A stretch of DNA of 64,000 nucleotides, from contig CAMDRO010000005.1 of NCBI GenBank assembly GCA_945906795.1, positions 1 through 64,000 on the forward strand, written 5' to 3'. Shown piece after piece: positions 35,456 through 44,209 of this stretch. Origin of the DNA: Spirosoma fluviale. GTDB taxonomy: Bacteria; Bacteroidota; Bacteroidia; Cytophagales; Spirosomataceae. Position numbers and translations under genes: made by a program. The notes under the pieces were generated by a model. The model saw only the letters and a program-made list of their open reading frames with translations. It ran no database searches and was not told where the DNA came from. Numbering within the stretch: the stretch's first letter is position 1; every line of letters starts with the position of its first letter.

Positions 35456-36958
35456 TTATTTTTTGAAGATTTTTGACAAAACAAATCCAGTCCCTACAAT
35501 GCTTAATGTCCCTAAAACCACCGTCATCTTAGAATCCAATGGCAAACGATACCCCTCAGGTAAATTATCTTTAAATGAAATCATCGCGATAATAATGACT
35601 CCGATCGTAGCGGCAATCTTGGCTTGCCAGTTGACGACGTGTTGAGCCAAATAACCCATTAAGAAAATGCCCAACATCCCTCCGGCAAAAATGCCTGATA
35701 ATTTCCACCAGACGTCCAACAAGCTTTTCACCCCGATCATGCTAATCCCAAAAGTGATGCCCATGATTCCCATCACCGCCGTAGCCACAAGTAAAATTCG
35801 CAATTGCTTTTTCGGCGCTACATCCTTGTCCACATAACGCATGTAAATATCATTCAAAAAGACGGTCGCCGAACTGTTCATCCCGCTACTCATCGTACTC
35901 ATCGCGGCAGATAATAATGCCGCCATCAACAATCCCAAAAAGCCAGTAGGTATTTGAGTCTTCATGAAAAAGGGCAAAACCTTATCTCCATAATCGGCCG
36001 CCTTTAAAGCCTCAATCGCAATCCCTTTTTCAGCTGCCACCTGCTGTTTTAATTCAAAAATCAAGGCCGGATTTTGGCCATAAAAAACATATAGCGCCGT
36101 TCCGATCAGAAAAAACAAAAACGAAACAGGGAGAAAATACATCGCACAAAGCCATACACTCTTGGCCGCATCCTGCGTATTTTTTGCCGTATGATATCGC
36201 TGAATATAATTTTGATCAATACCAAAATTGGTCAAATTGATAAAAAATCCATAGAGTAAAACCACCCAAAAAGAACTGGTCGAGAAATCCAACGAGAAAT
36301 CCCCTAGGTCAAATTTATGTTCCGCCACTCCCGTTTCAATCACCTGGCTTATACCCACTTGAGATAAAATAATACCCAAAATCAACAAAGCCCCCATGGT
36401 CTTAATGACCGCTTGTATCACCTCCGTCCAGATCACCGCTTCCATGCCGCCAAGGACCGTGTAAAAAATAATGCAAAAACCGGATACGATGATAATCAAT
36501 CGCATGTCTAATCCTGTTAACGCATTCAAGGTCAAAGCAATGCCGTAAAATATGGTTCCCATGCGCGCCAATTGGGTCATGATAAAACACAGCATGGCAT
36601 AAGTCCGCGCCCAAGATCCAAAGCGTTTTTCTAAATGGGTATAGGCACTAATTTCTCCACTATTCCGATAAAAAGGTACAAAATATCGGGTGGCCACAAA
36701 GGCAGCAAATGGGATAGAAAGACTGAAAACAAATGGATTCCAATTGCTTCCAAACGATTTTCCAGGATCTCCCAAAAAAGTAATGGCACTTAAAAAAGTG
36801 GCATAAAAACTGAGGCCTAAAGCCCAGCCAGGAATAGATCCTGAAGCCGTGGTAAACTGCTCCGAACTTTTATTTTTTCTGGAAAAATAAAAACCTATCG
36901 ACACCATCGCGATTAAATAGGCAATAATGATCAGTAGGTCTAAGATGGGAAGGCTCAT
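35456..36958 (-). CDS. Sodium:solute symporter (SSS) family transporter
   Basis: The 500-residue inner-membrane protein has about thirteen hydrophobic helices. Family features are the N-terminal SIGFYFSRKNKSSEQFTTASGSIPGWALGLSFYAT region (substrate and Na+ site helices), GGMEAVIWTEVIQA, a central NFGIDQNYIQRYHTAKN and ALLSAAMSTMSSGMNSSATVFLNDI. SSS members take up sugars, sialic acid or organic acids with Na+. It sits between the sialidase-like gene (one-base gap) and the aldolase gene (start codons within a few bases), so it likely imports the product of the former. Confidence 0.9.
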   Translation of the reverse strand: MSLPILDLLIIIAYLIAMVSIGFYFSRKNKSSEQFTTASGSIPGWALGLSFYATFLSAITFLGDPGKSFGSNWNPFVFSLSIPFAAFVATRYFVPFYRNSGEISAYTHLEKRFGSWARTYAMLCFIMTQLARMGTIFYGIALTLNALTGLDMRLIIIVSGFCIIFYTVLGGMEAVIWTEVIQAVIKTMGALLILGIILSQVGISQVIETGVAEHKFDLGDFSLDFSTSSFWVVLLYGFFINLTNFGIDQNYIQRYHTAKNTQDAAKSVWLCAMYFLPVSFLFFLIGTALYVFYGQNPALIFELKQQVAAEKGIAIEALKAADYGDKVLPFFMKTQIPTGFLGLLMAALLSAAMSTMSSGMNSSATVFLNDIYMRYVDKDVAPKKQLRILLVATAVMGIMGITFGISMIGVKSLLDVWWKLSGIFAGGMLGIFLMGYLAQHVVNWQAKIAATIGVIIIAMISFKDNLPEGYRLPLDSKMTVVLGTLSIVGTGFVLSKIFKK

Positions 36959-36959
36959 A

Positions 36960-37973
36960 TTATAATTGGATTACCACGTGTTTAATTTTCTCGCGCTTCC
37001 ATGTATACGTAATGTGAATTTTACCATCTTTTGTTTGAATGACCGCTGGATAGGAGAACTCTGCTTTGGGCTCATTTTCCAATACTGAAATCTCATCCCA
37101 TTTCTGTCCATCTTTCGAAATCACGACATTGAGTGGTGACCGTCTTCCACCCCATGCTTGGGATTCTTTCGTCACATGATTGTAAATAAGTACATGTCGG
37201 CCATCTTTTAAGGTCACCGCGTCAGTTCCTGAATTCGGATTAGGCAATGTAGTTGCTTTTAGCGCAGACCACGTTTTCCCTTGATCACCTGAAAAGGATT
37301 CTAAAATTAGACCATTTTTACTCCGACAAAGCAATTGCAAGCGGCCATCGGGTAGAAATAAAACACTGGGTTGAATCGCAGAAAATTCTTTTCCATCATT
37401 AATGGCTTCAGTGCGAGACCAGGTACGGCCGCCGTCTTTAGTCATCTCAAAATGCACACGCCAGCCCTGATCTTCCGAAGAAGTAGGACACAACAATGTT
37501 CCATTTTTTAACATCACTGGTTTATTTTTAATCGGCCCGTAAATGCCATCCGGCAATTTTTCCGCGGCAGACCAAGTTAATCCATTGTCTTTCGAGCGTT
37601 TTAACATTCCCCACCAAGTAGAAGGCGTGGGCCCCACTTTGTAAAATAAGATCAATTCGCCTTTTGGCATTTTAAATAATACGGGATTCCAAGTTGGGTA
37701 GCGCAAAGACTCATTTTGAACTCCATTCGCCACTTCCACCGGCGCAGTCCATTTTCCTTTTTCCAATCGGCTTACCCAAATTCCCACATCCTTATCTTTT
37801 TCGGCAGTTCCTCCAAACCAAGAAGCAATGATTCCGCGCGGGGTTTCCTCTAGCGTAGAAGCATGGCAAGAAGGGAAGGGTGCCTTTTCGTAGATAAACT
37901 CCGATGTGATTTTCTGTGCAAAAACAGGCTGGATTAACATGCAAAATGCAAAAGCTTGAATGAATTTGATCAT
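36960..37973 (-). CDS. Secreted sialidase-like (BNR repeat) glycosidase
   Basis: The 337-residue protein has a signal peptide (1-19) and a six-bladed propeller with several Asp-box repeats (SKDNGLTW, TKDGGRTW, SGDQGKTW, SKDGQKW). The N-terminal CHASTLEETPRGIIASWFGG segment is characteristic of BNR_2-type proteins annotated as exo-alpha-sialidase. It is likely periplasmic. Whether it acts on sialic acid or another acidic sugar is not shown by the sequence, since this subgroup is poorly characterised. It is the first gene of the operon with the symporter and aldolase. Confidence 0.85.
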   Translation of the reverse strand: MIKFIQAFAFCMLIQPVFAQKITSEFIYEKAPFPSCHASTLEETPRGIIASWFGGTAEKDKDVGIWVSRLEKGKWTAPVEVANGVQNESLRYPTWNPVLFKMPKGELILFYKVGPTPSTWWGMLKRSKDNGLTWSAAEKLPDGIYGPIKNKPVMLKNGTLLCPTSSEDQGWRVHFEMTKDGGRTWSRTEAINDGKEFSAIQPSVLFLPDGRLQLLCRSKNGLILESFSGDQGKTWSALKATTLPNPNSGTDAVTLKDGRHVLIYNHVTKESQAWGGRRSPLNVVISKDGQKWDEISVLENEPKAEFSYPAVIQTKDGKIHITYTWKREKIKHVVIQL

Positions 37974-38120
37974 GGTTTCTATAGGTTTAATTGCAAGTTA
38001 GAAAAAATATATTTTAAACTTGAAGGAATGTTTCTCACACATTTTCTATCTTCAAAATTCAACATATCTCTTAAATAATAAAAAATTAAAAAAACATTTG
38101 GGTAAAGAAGAATAACAAAC

Positions 38121-38158
38121 ATTGAATTAAAAATTGAATTATCATGTATTAATTCAAT
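38121..38158. promoter_or_regulatory. Repeated ATTGAATTA boxes upstream of the heme lipoprotein gene
   Basis: The nonamer ATTGAATTA occurs as a direct pair (38121-38129 and 38133-38141, 12-base period) and once inverted (TAATTCAAT, 38150-38158), forming a palindrome with an eight-base spacer. The cluster lies in the 221-base intergenic region between the divergent sialidase-like and heme lipoprotein genes, 36 bases before the latter's ATG. Such arrays are typical of regulator binding sites, but the low-complexity AT background makes chance recurrence possible. Confidence 0.35.
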
Positions 38159-38194
38159 AATTTTTATACATTTATTTCGTAAAAATCAGTAAAA

Positions 38195-41185
38195 ATGAAA
38201 TACTTAATTTTAGCGATTAGCCTACTGATCATCGCTTGTCAGGGCAAAGAACATCCCAACATAAAGCTCACGGAGGAGCATCAAAAAGCATTAAATTCCA
38301 TTCAAGTCATGGATGGATTTGAAGTGGAATTAGTGGCCGCTGATCCCTTAATCGCAGATCCAGTGGCGATGGAAATAGACGAGGATGGCAATTGGTACGT
38401 ATTAGAAATGTCAGGCTATCCATTAGACTTAAGCAAAAAAGGACACGTTAAAAAGTTGGTAGATACGAATCAAGACGGCTACCCAGACAAGAGTATTTTA
38501 TTTGCCGACAGCCTAACACTTCCCATGGGCATCATGAAATGGAAAAAGGGAATTTTAGTCGCAGATTCCCCCAACATCCTTTATTTAGAAGACACGGATG
38601 GAGATAATAAAGCGGATAAACGCGAAGTAATTTTGACGGGATTCTCTTTATCAAACCCGCAACACAATATGAATAGCCCAAAATTTGGGATAGACAATTG
38701 GATTTATTTAGGCCATTCGGGAGCCATCAATTCCTTCTCGTATGAAAATATTTTTGGAGATAAAGGAAAAGAAATCACGTTTTCGGGCCATCCAAACGCA
38801 GCTAAATTGCCACAAAACGGGAATGGCCGAAATGTTCGTTTTAAACCCAACTCATTTGAGATCGAGTCCTTATCGGGGGAGACCCAATATGGTCACACCA
38901 CGGATCCTTGGGGCCGACGTTTTTATACCGATAATGCCGACCATCTTTTTCATGAGGTGATCGACGCGCGTTATGTAAATGCCAACAAAAATTTAGTGAT
39001 TTCAGAAGCCATGTCGAAAATTCCAGATCATGGAGATGCGTGTGAAGTGTACCCGATTTCAGAAAATCCAAATCATCAATTGCTCACCGACATAGGCGTG
39101 GTGTCTTCCAGTTGCAGTGTGACTTGGTATGACGGAGGGGCTTTTGGGAAAGACTTTAAAAATGTGACATTCATAGGGGAGCCAACGCATAACCTGGTTC
39201 ATGCCGACATCATTGAGTCAAAAGGCGCAACCTTTTCAGGCAAAAGACTCCTAGAAAAAAAGGAATTTTTAGCGTCAAAAGATCCATGGTTTCGTCCCGT
39301 TAATTTTTACGTAGGCCCCGATGGAGCGCTATATGTGGTTGATTATTACCGCCAATTGATTGAACATCCGGAGTGGATGTCAGATGAGGTAAATAAAAGT
39401 GGGGCATTATATAACGGCTCAACGAAAGGCCGAATATACCGCGTGACCAAGAAAGGAAGCGACCCAATGGATTGGATGAAATCTGTCCGCTTGAGTGAAA
39501 AATCTTCGGAGGATTTAGTAAAATTACTAAGCCATGAAAATGGTTGGTTTAGAAAAACAGCCCAACGACTTTTATTTCAAAGGGGGGATAAAAAAGTAGC
39601 TTCTGCTCTGTCTGATGTGGTCCGTTCTGATGCGGAATACGGTCCTGTCGCCGCATTATGGTTGCTGCACGACTGGGGAATTTTAAGTCCAAAAGATCTT
39701 GAAAATGCCCTAAAATCGGGTTCAGAAGGGGTTCGGGAAAATGCATTACAACTCGCGGATCGCATGATGCAAAAACCTGGATTTAAAGAAAATTCCGTTT
39801 TAAACGAGTCTTTAATTGCATTAGCAGATGATCCATCGGCACGTGTCAGATTTCAGTGGATTTGTTCGTCGAGCTATCTTATTTTACCCAAAATGGCTGA
39901 ATTAAAAGCGAAGATTTTGACCAAGGACATAGACGATCATTGGACTGGAATCGCGGCGATTGCATCATCACAAGGTGCCGAATATGATTTATTAAAATTT
40001 AGTACACAGGCTATGGGGGCCACAGCTAGCGAGGGAAAATCTGAATTTTTGGGATACCTCGCTGCTACTTTAGTGAAGAAGGGAGATACTGAATTTTTAA
40101 ATTTAGCCATAGACAACAATCCTAAAAATGACTGGTGGCAGGCTGCCATTTTAAAAGGGATTGCGGCTTATGTGAATGAAACACACGCCGACTTTAAACT
40201 AACTGAGCCACAAAAGGAATTAATGGCCCGCACTTTTTATAGTACGGAAAACAATGAATTGAGAGGATCAATAATCCGAATATTTGCCATCAGTGGTTTG
40301 CCAAAAAACACATCTATCATTGCTGAAGGCATTAAAAAAGCCAGTACTTCTGCCAACAAAGAATTACAAGCCAGTTCATTAAAATTGGCCGCATTATCTA
40401 AGACACCAGCGATAGAAGCACAACTCGTGGGCCTTTTAAGTCAAAAAAATCCGGAATATTTACAGGTGGCCGCCATCACTTCCTTGCCTAAAATTTTAAA
40501 GCCTGCCGATTTAATTGCGATCAATCGAGCGTATTCTTCTATGGCACCCAAGGCTAAAAAAGAATGGATTAAATACATGCTTTTCAATGATAAATACATC
40601 ACTAACTTGCTCAGGGAAGTTGAAAAAAATAACATCCCAAAAGCCGATTTAGCTTGGCCACAGTTTGTCGAGTTAATGAATTATTATGACAAGGGGGTAC
40701 GCGCTTTGGCGAGAAAAGTGTTAGCTGTCGCGGAAGACCGAAAGGCAATTTTACAGAACTATTTGCCGGCGGTGGAAATGGTCGGAAATGTGGAAAACGG
40801 AAAGAAAGTTTTTGAGGCTAATTGCACCAGCTGCCACATCATTAAAGATGTAAAAGGTGTGGAGTTTGGGCCTAATTTGTCGACCTTAAAAAGCAGAAAT
40901 GCCTTGTCCATCGTCACAGAAATTATAAATCCTAACAATTCAATTGCCGATAAATATGGCCAATGGGAAGTTGAGATGACGGATGGAACTCGATTATCAG
41001 GAATTATAACTTCTGAAAATAATCAATCCATTGCATTAAAATTAATGGGAGGAACGATTCAAAATATTGAAAAGACCCGAATTAAATCGAAGCGCGATAT
41101 GCGGATTTCTGCCATGCCTAATGGCTTAGAAGGCAATATAAACCTAAAGGCCATGGCTGATTTACTCGCTTATATTAAGAAATAA
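38195..41185 (+). CDS. PVC-type heme-binding lipoprotein (propeller dehydrogenase, HEAT, cytochrome c)
   Basis: The 996-residue lipoprotein (lipobox Ile-Ile-Ala-Cys, Cys15) has a long N-terminal beta-propeller dehydrogenase-like domain (about 30-420; GFEVELVAADPLIADPVAM, WYVLEMSGYPLD, DGALYVVDYYRQLIEHPEW), a middle region of HEAT-like helical repeats (about 440-830) and a C-terminal cytochrome c-like domain with heme motif CTSCH at 877-881 and probable axial Met in the final third (SAMPNGL). Proteins with this order are common in Planctomycetes and Bacteroidota and are thought to oxidise sugars or alcohols in the periplasm with electron transfer to the heme; activity is inferred. A terminator hairpin follows. 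Confidence 0.9.
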   Translation: MKYLILAISLLIIACQGKEHPNIKLTEEHQKALNSIQVMDGFEVELVAADPLIADPVAMEIDEDGNWYVLEMSGYPLDLSKKGHVKKLVDTNQDGYPDKSILFADSLTLPMGIMKWKKGILVADSPNILYLEDTDGDNKADKREVILTGFSLSNPQHNMNSPKFGIDNWIYLGHSGAINSFSYENIFGDKGKEITFSGHPNAAKLPQNGNGRNVRFKPNSFEIESLSGETQYGHTTDPWGRRFYTDNADHLFHEVIDARYVNANKNLVISEAMSKIPDHGDACEVYPISENPNHQLLTDIGVVSSSCSVTWYDGGAFGKDFKNVTFIGEPTHNLVHADIIESKGATFSGKRLLEKKEFLASKDPWFRPVNFYVGPDGALYVVDYYRQLIEHPEWMSDEVNKSGALYNGSTKGRIYRVTKKGSDPMDWMKSVRLSEKSSEDLVKLLSHENGWFRKTAQRLLFQRGDKKVASALSDVVRSDAEYGPVAALWLLHDWGILSPKDLENALKSGSEGVRENALQLADRMMQKPGFKENSVLNESLIALADDPSARVRFQWICSSSYLILPKMAELKAKILTKDIDDHWTGIAAIASSQGAEYDLLKFSTQAMGATASEGKSEFLGYLAATLVKKGDTEFLNLAIDNNPKNDWWQAAILKGIAAYVNETHADFKLTEPQKELMARTFYSTENNELRGSIIRIFAISGLPKNTSIIAEGIKKASTSANKELQASSLKLAALSKTPAIEAQLVGLLSQKNPEYLQVAAITSLPKILKPADLIAINRAYSSMAPKAKKEWIKYMLFNDKYITNLLREVEKNNIPKADLAWPQFVELMNYYDKGVRALARKVLAVAEDRKAILQNYLPAVEMVGNVENGKKVFEANCTSCHIIKDVKGVEFGPNLSTLKSRNALSIVTEIINPNNSIADKYGQWEVEMTDGTRLSGIITSENNQSIALKLMGGTIQNIEKTRIKSKRDMRISAMPNGLEGNINLKAMADLLAYIKK

Positions 41186-41189
41186 AATG

Positions 41190-41216
41190 ATGGGCAAAGC
41201 ATCGAGCTTCGCCCAT
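41190..41216. terminator. Bidirectional terminator between heme lipoprotein and Gfo/Idh/MocA genes
   Basis: The stem ATGGGC-A-AAGC (41190-41200) pairs with GCTT-C-GCCCAT (41206-41216) over eleven positions with one A/C mismatch and a five-base loop. On the plus strand it runs into a T-rich stretch (41216-41229). The convergent gene on the minus strand ends at 41222, so the hairpin may serve both directions, although the minus-strand tail is less T-rich. Confidence 0.8.
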
Positions 41217-41221
41217 TTTCT

Positions 41222-42421
41222 TTATTTTTTCCAGGTTTCTTTTTCAGAAATTTCACCTGTTTTTTTATTTTTCAAAATAACTTTTTTATCCCCATTGGGC
41301 AAAATTTCCTCCTTAATAAACCAATGCTCCGCATCATATTCTTGAAACACGGACGGTTTTTCTATCCCTGTTTTACCTCGCCAAACGGGTAATTGAACAG
41401 GCTCCCACAATTTTGTTTTGGCTGATTTATAGGCTGCATCCACGATGGCGTTAACTACATACCCATCGTAAAAAGTTTCACGCGGTTGTACTCCTTTTTC
41501 AAATGAGTCAAACATGTCATTAAACATGGTCGGGTAGCCTAATTCGTGCGCTTCATCGCCCACGGGAAATTGCCAACCGCTTGTCGATTCTGCCTTTTCC
41601 GCCACATAATCTGTACCGACACCGGTGGTAAACATTTCAAAACCCGTGCGTAAAAATGAATTCACCCAAATGGTTCCTTCGGTTCCCATGACCTCATCTC
41701 TCAAATCCATGCCTCCACGAAAAGTCCAAGAAACTTCAAATTGGCCTATCGCTCCATTCTCATATTTCACTAAACCGATTGCATGATCCTCTGCGTCGAT
41801 CGGCTTCACTTGGGTGTCGGCCCAGCACATCACCTCGACAGGCAAAATATCTTTGCCAATAAAATTTCGAGCAATTTCTATGCAGTGGCAACCTAAATCT
41901 AATACGGCTCCTCCCCCCGCTTTTTCAATATCCCAAAACCAATCGGAATGGGGACCAGGATGCGTTTCCCTCGACTTCGCCCAAAGTACTCGGCCTATCG
42001 AACCCGCCTCCACACTCTTCACCGACTTTAAAAATTTGGGAGTATAACAAAGGTCTTCTAAATACCCAGCAAAAACACCTGCTTCCTCACAGGCCAAAGT
42101 CATACGCAATGCCTCCGCAGCAGTCCGACCTAAAGGCTTGGTGCATAACACCGATTTTTTGTGTTTCACACAAAGCATCACGGCTTCTTCATGTAGGTAA
42201 TTTGGCAAAGCGATGACCACAAATTCCGTTTCAGCATGGGCGATGGCCTCTTCCATTTCTGTGGTATAATGTGCGACTTGATAGTCCGTCGCAAAGCGAA
42301 TGGCCGTTTCTTTTTTACGTGCATAAACTACGGTGACCATATCTTTTCCGCGTCTGCCGCAGAGGGATTCTGCATAAAATCGGCCGATGAAGCCCCCTCC
42401 TAAAATACATACTTTAGCCAT
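41222..42421 (-). CDS. Gfo/Idh/MocA-family NAD(P)-dependent oxidoreductase
   Basis: The 399-residue protein has an N-terminal Rossmann domain (VCILGGGFIGRFYAES at 4-19) and the family motif KPLGRTAAEA (about 95-104, catalytic Lys), with EDLCYTPKF and GGGAVLDLGCHCIEIAR in the C-terminal substrate domain. Such enzymes oxidise hydroxyl groups of sugars, inositols and sugar acids. It has no signal peptide and is cytoplasmic. It ends the PhyH-isomerase-dehydrogenase run; the gap to the upstream gene is eight bases. The sugar is not determined. Confidence 0.9.
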   Translation of the reverse strand: MAKVCILGGGFIGRFYAESLCGRRGKDMVTVVYARKKETAIRFATDYQVAHYTTEMEEAIAHAETEFVVIALPNYLHEEAVMLCVKHKKSVLCTKPLGRTAAEALRMTLACEEAGVFAGYLEDLCYTPKFLKSVKSVEAGSIGRVLWAKSRETHPGPHSDWFWDIEKAGGGAVLDLGCHCIEIARNFIGKDILPVEVMCWADTQVKPIDAEDHAIGLVKYENGAIGQFEVSWTFRGGMDLRDEVMGTEGTIWVNSFLRTGFEMFTTGVGTDYVAEKAESTSGWQFPVGDEAHELGYPTMFNDMFDSFEKGVQPRETFYDGYVVNAIVDAAYKSAKTKLWEPVQLPVWRGKTGIEKPSVFQEYDAEHWFIKEEILPNGDKKVILKNKKTGEISEKETWKK

Positions 42422-42429
42422 AATACTTT

Positions 42430-43332
42430 TTAATTAAATAATGCTTTGACTATTTTTAAATCGATGGAATGCGCTTGAGCAGCATCCATGGTTTGCACCG
42501 TTTTAGCTTCAAGGCATTGCTCGATAACTAAATGCGGTTTTATTTTTTGTTTTTTTAATTCTTTGGCAAAGCGAACATAATCGATGTCGCCTTTCCCAGA
42601 AAATGTTTCGGTCCAAATACCATTTTTTGACTGACGAATATGTAAGGCAACAATCCTATTTCCGTAGGTTTTCAAAATATCAAAAACCGTTTGTTCTGAG
42701 TTTCCAGCACCCCGATAAACCCAATGGACATCCATGCAAAAAGCAAGATTTTCGGGTTTTGTATGTTGCAAAACATAGTGAAATTCTCGAGCACTTTCAC
42801 GAAACTCCACATCGTGGGTATGGTAGGCTAAGGTGATTCCCTTTTGTTTTAAAAGCCCGCCCAGCGTATTCAGTTTTTCCACTTGGCACACTAGTTCCGC
42901 ATCACTTTTGCGGGCTCCATTTTTTAGTGGACTGGGGTTTGTCACGATGATGTTGGTCCCTTCCGATTTCAATCGGTCTGCAATCGCTAAGATTCGTTGG
43001 ATCGACAAATCAGCTTCCTTGGGTTCATGCAAAATACTGCCCACGTAAATGGACGGCAGGGAAATATCGTATTTTTTTAATGCCGGAATTAACTTATTTA
43101 AATCGTCTACATTTCCGATGGATGGCTCCAAAGCCTTCAAACCTGAACGCGCATAATCTTGGATACAAGCATCCCAATCTTGGCCCCATACTTTACCTGC
43201 TCGTTGGTAAAAAGTAATCCAATTGTATCCGTTGCTGGAGATGAATTGTTGCGCTTGGCTTGGATAAAAAAGAGAGGCTCCTGCCGGCAGTATCAGCAAA
43301 AATTCGCGTCTAGAAAATGGCTGCGTCATCAT
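42430..43332 (-). CDS. Xylose-isomerase-like TIM barrel (sugar phosphate isomerase/epimerase family)
   Basis: The 300-residue protein begins with a Tat-like N-terminus (SRREFLLIL, twin arginines at residues 8-9) and a hydrophobic stretch, so it may be exported folded. The barrel shows GLKALEPSIGN, LAYHTHDVEF, FCMDVHWVYRG, IVALHIRQSK and HLVIEQCLEA, carrying the metal-binding His/Asp/Glu residues of the AP endonuclease 2-like superfamily. These proteins isomerise or epimerise sugars or keto-inositols. The stop overlaps nothing but the ATG overlaps the stop of the upstream PhyH gene by four bases, so the genes are coupled. Confidence 0.88.
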   Translation of the reverse strand: MMTQPFSRREFLLILPAGASLFYPSQAQQFISSNGYNWITFYQRAGKVWGQDWDACIQDYARSGLKALEPSIGNVDDLNKLIPALKKYDISLPSIYVGSILHEPKEADLSIQRILAIADRLKSEGTNIIVTNPSPLKNGARKSDAELVCQVEKLNTLGGLLKQKGITLAYHTHDVEFRESAREFHYVLQHTKPENLAFCMDVHWVYRGAGNSEQTVFDILKTYGNRIVALHIRQSKNGIWTETFSGKGDIDYVRFAKELKKQKIKPHLVIEQCLEAKTVQTMDAAQAHSIDLKIVKALFN

Positions 43333-44141
43333 TTGAATGAAAGAGTAATTTCCTTTTCTTTCAATAGAAAATCGGCCTGATTAACTTCTTTTTTTCCACT
43401 GTCAAGCAAAGCCTCGTCGGGCACCATCGCCACTGGCGTAATGCAAGAGGTGTTTTTTTCCCTGAACGGAATATTGTGGGCAAGGTTGTAGGCAGAAATG
43501 ACAGACCAACGGGCAGTATCAGAAAGATTTGCTTCGGAGCGATGGAGGACATTGGGGTGGAAAAATAGGACATCTCCCGCTTTTAATTCACAGTAAATAA
43601 GGTCTGAAACTTTTTCCGCTTCTTGGACAAAATCCATGTCGGCTCCTTGCTGCTCCCCCGCAAAATGATGCTCAATTCTTTGCATTTTATGGGTGCCTTT
43701 CAAAACTTGCAGACAGCCATTTTCGATTGTGGCATCCGTCAAAGCAACCATCACCGAAATCATATCTTCGGGATATAAAAACCCATTTTTATACCAATAT
43801 CCATAATCTTGATGCCACTCCCAAGCGCCTCCTACTCGAGGTTCTTTTTGCATTACTTTTGAGTGAAAATGGCAAACTTCGCCAGGTCCTAAAAGGCTTT
43901 GAACTCCTTGAACTAGTCGGGCGCAACGTGACATTAAACCAAAAGAATCGTCCCCTGCAGTAAACCAAAGCGTTAGTTTTGTTTTCTTTCCGTTTTGGTC
44001 ATTTAAGTCAAATGAGTTGCTGACCACTGAGTCGTCCGTCGCCACACCATACAATAGGTCAATTTCTGCTGGTCTAAACATGGCAGGGATTTGTACATAA
44101 CCATCCTGATGATAGGAGTCGATTTGAGCTTGGGTCAACAT
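43329..44141 (-). CDS. Phytanoyl-CoA dioxygenase (PhyH)-family Fe(II)/2-oxoglutarate oxygenase
   Basis: The 270-residue cytoplasmic protein shows the 2-oxoglutarate oxygenase facial triad: His-x-Asp in WEWHQDYGYW near residue 115 and a distal His in FHPNVLHRSEANLS. GDVLFFHPN is a family phrase. It probably hydroxylates a small molecule, possibly a sugar derivative or osmolyte (its relatives include ectoine hydroxylase). It lies directly upstream of the isomerase-like gene (four-base overlap) and 68 bases downstream of the GH140-like gene. The reaction is not known. Confidence 0.88.
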   Translation of the reverse strand: MLTQAQIDSYHQDGYVQIPAMFRPAEIDLLYGVATDDSVVSNSFDLNDQNGKKTKLTLWFTAGDDSFGLMSRCARLVQGVQSLLGPGEVCHFHSKVMQKEPRVGGAWEWHQDYGYWYKNGFLYPEDMISVMVALTDATIENGCLQVLKGTHKMQRIEHHFAGEQQGADMDFVQEAEKVSDLIYCELKAGDVLFFHPNVLHRSEANLSDTARWSVISAYNLAHNIPFREKNTSCITPVAMVPDEALLDSGKKEVNQADFLLKEKEITLSFK

Positions 44142-44209
44142 ATTATATAATTAGGTTTAGCGATGCCAAATTAATAAATAATATCAGAATTTAATGCGCT
44201 TGACCTATT

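Noticed and set aside
37974-38194. Small gene or RNA in the 221-base gap between the sialidase-like and heme lipoprotein genes
   Set aside because: Sequence is AT-rich without an open frame or tRNA-like fold; only the repeated ATTGAATTA boxes stand out.
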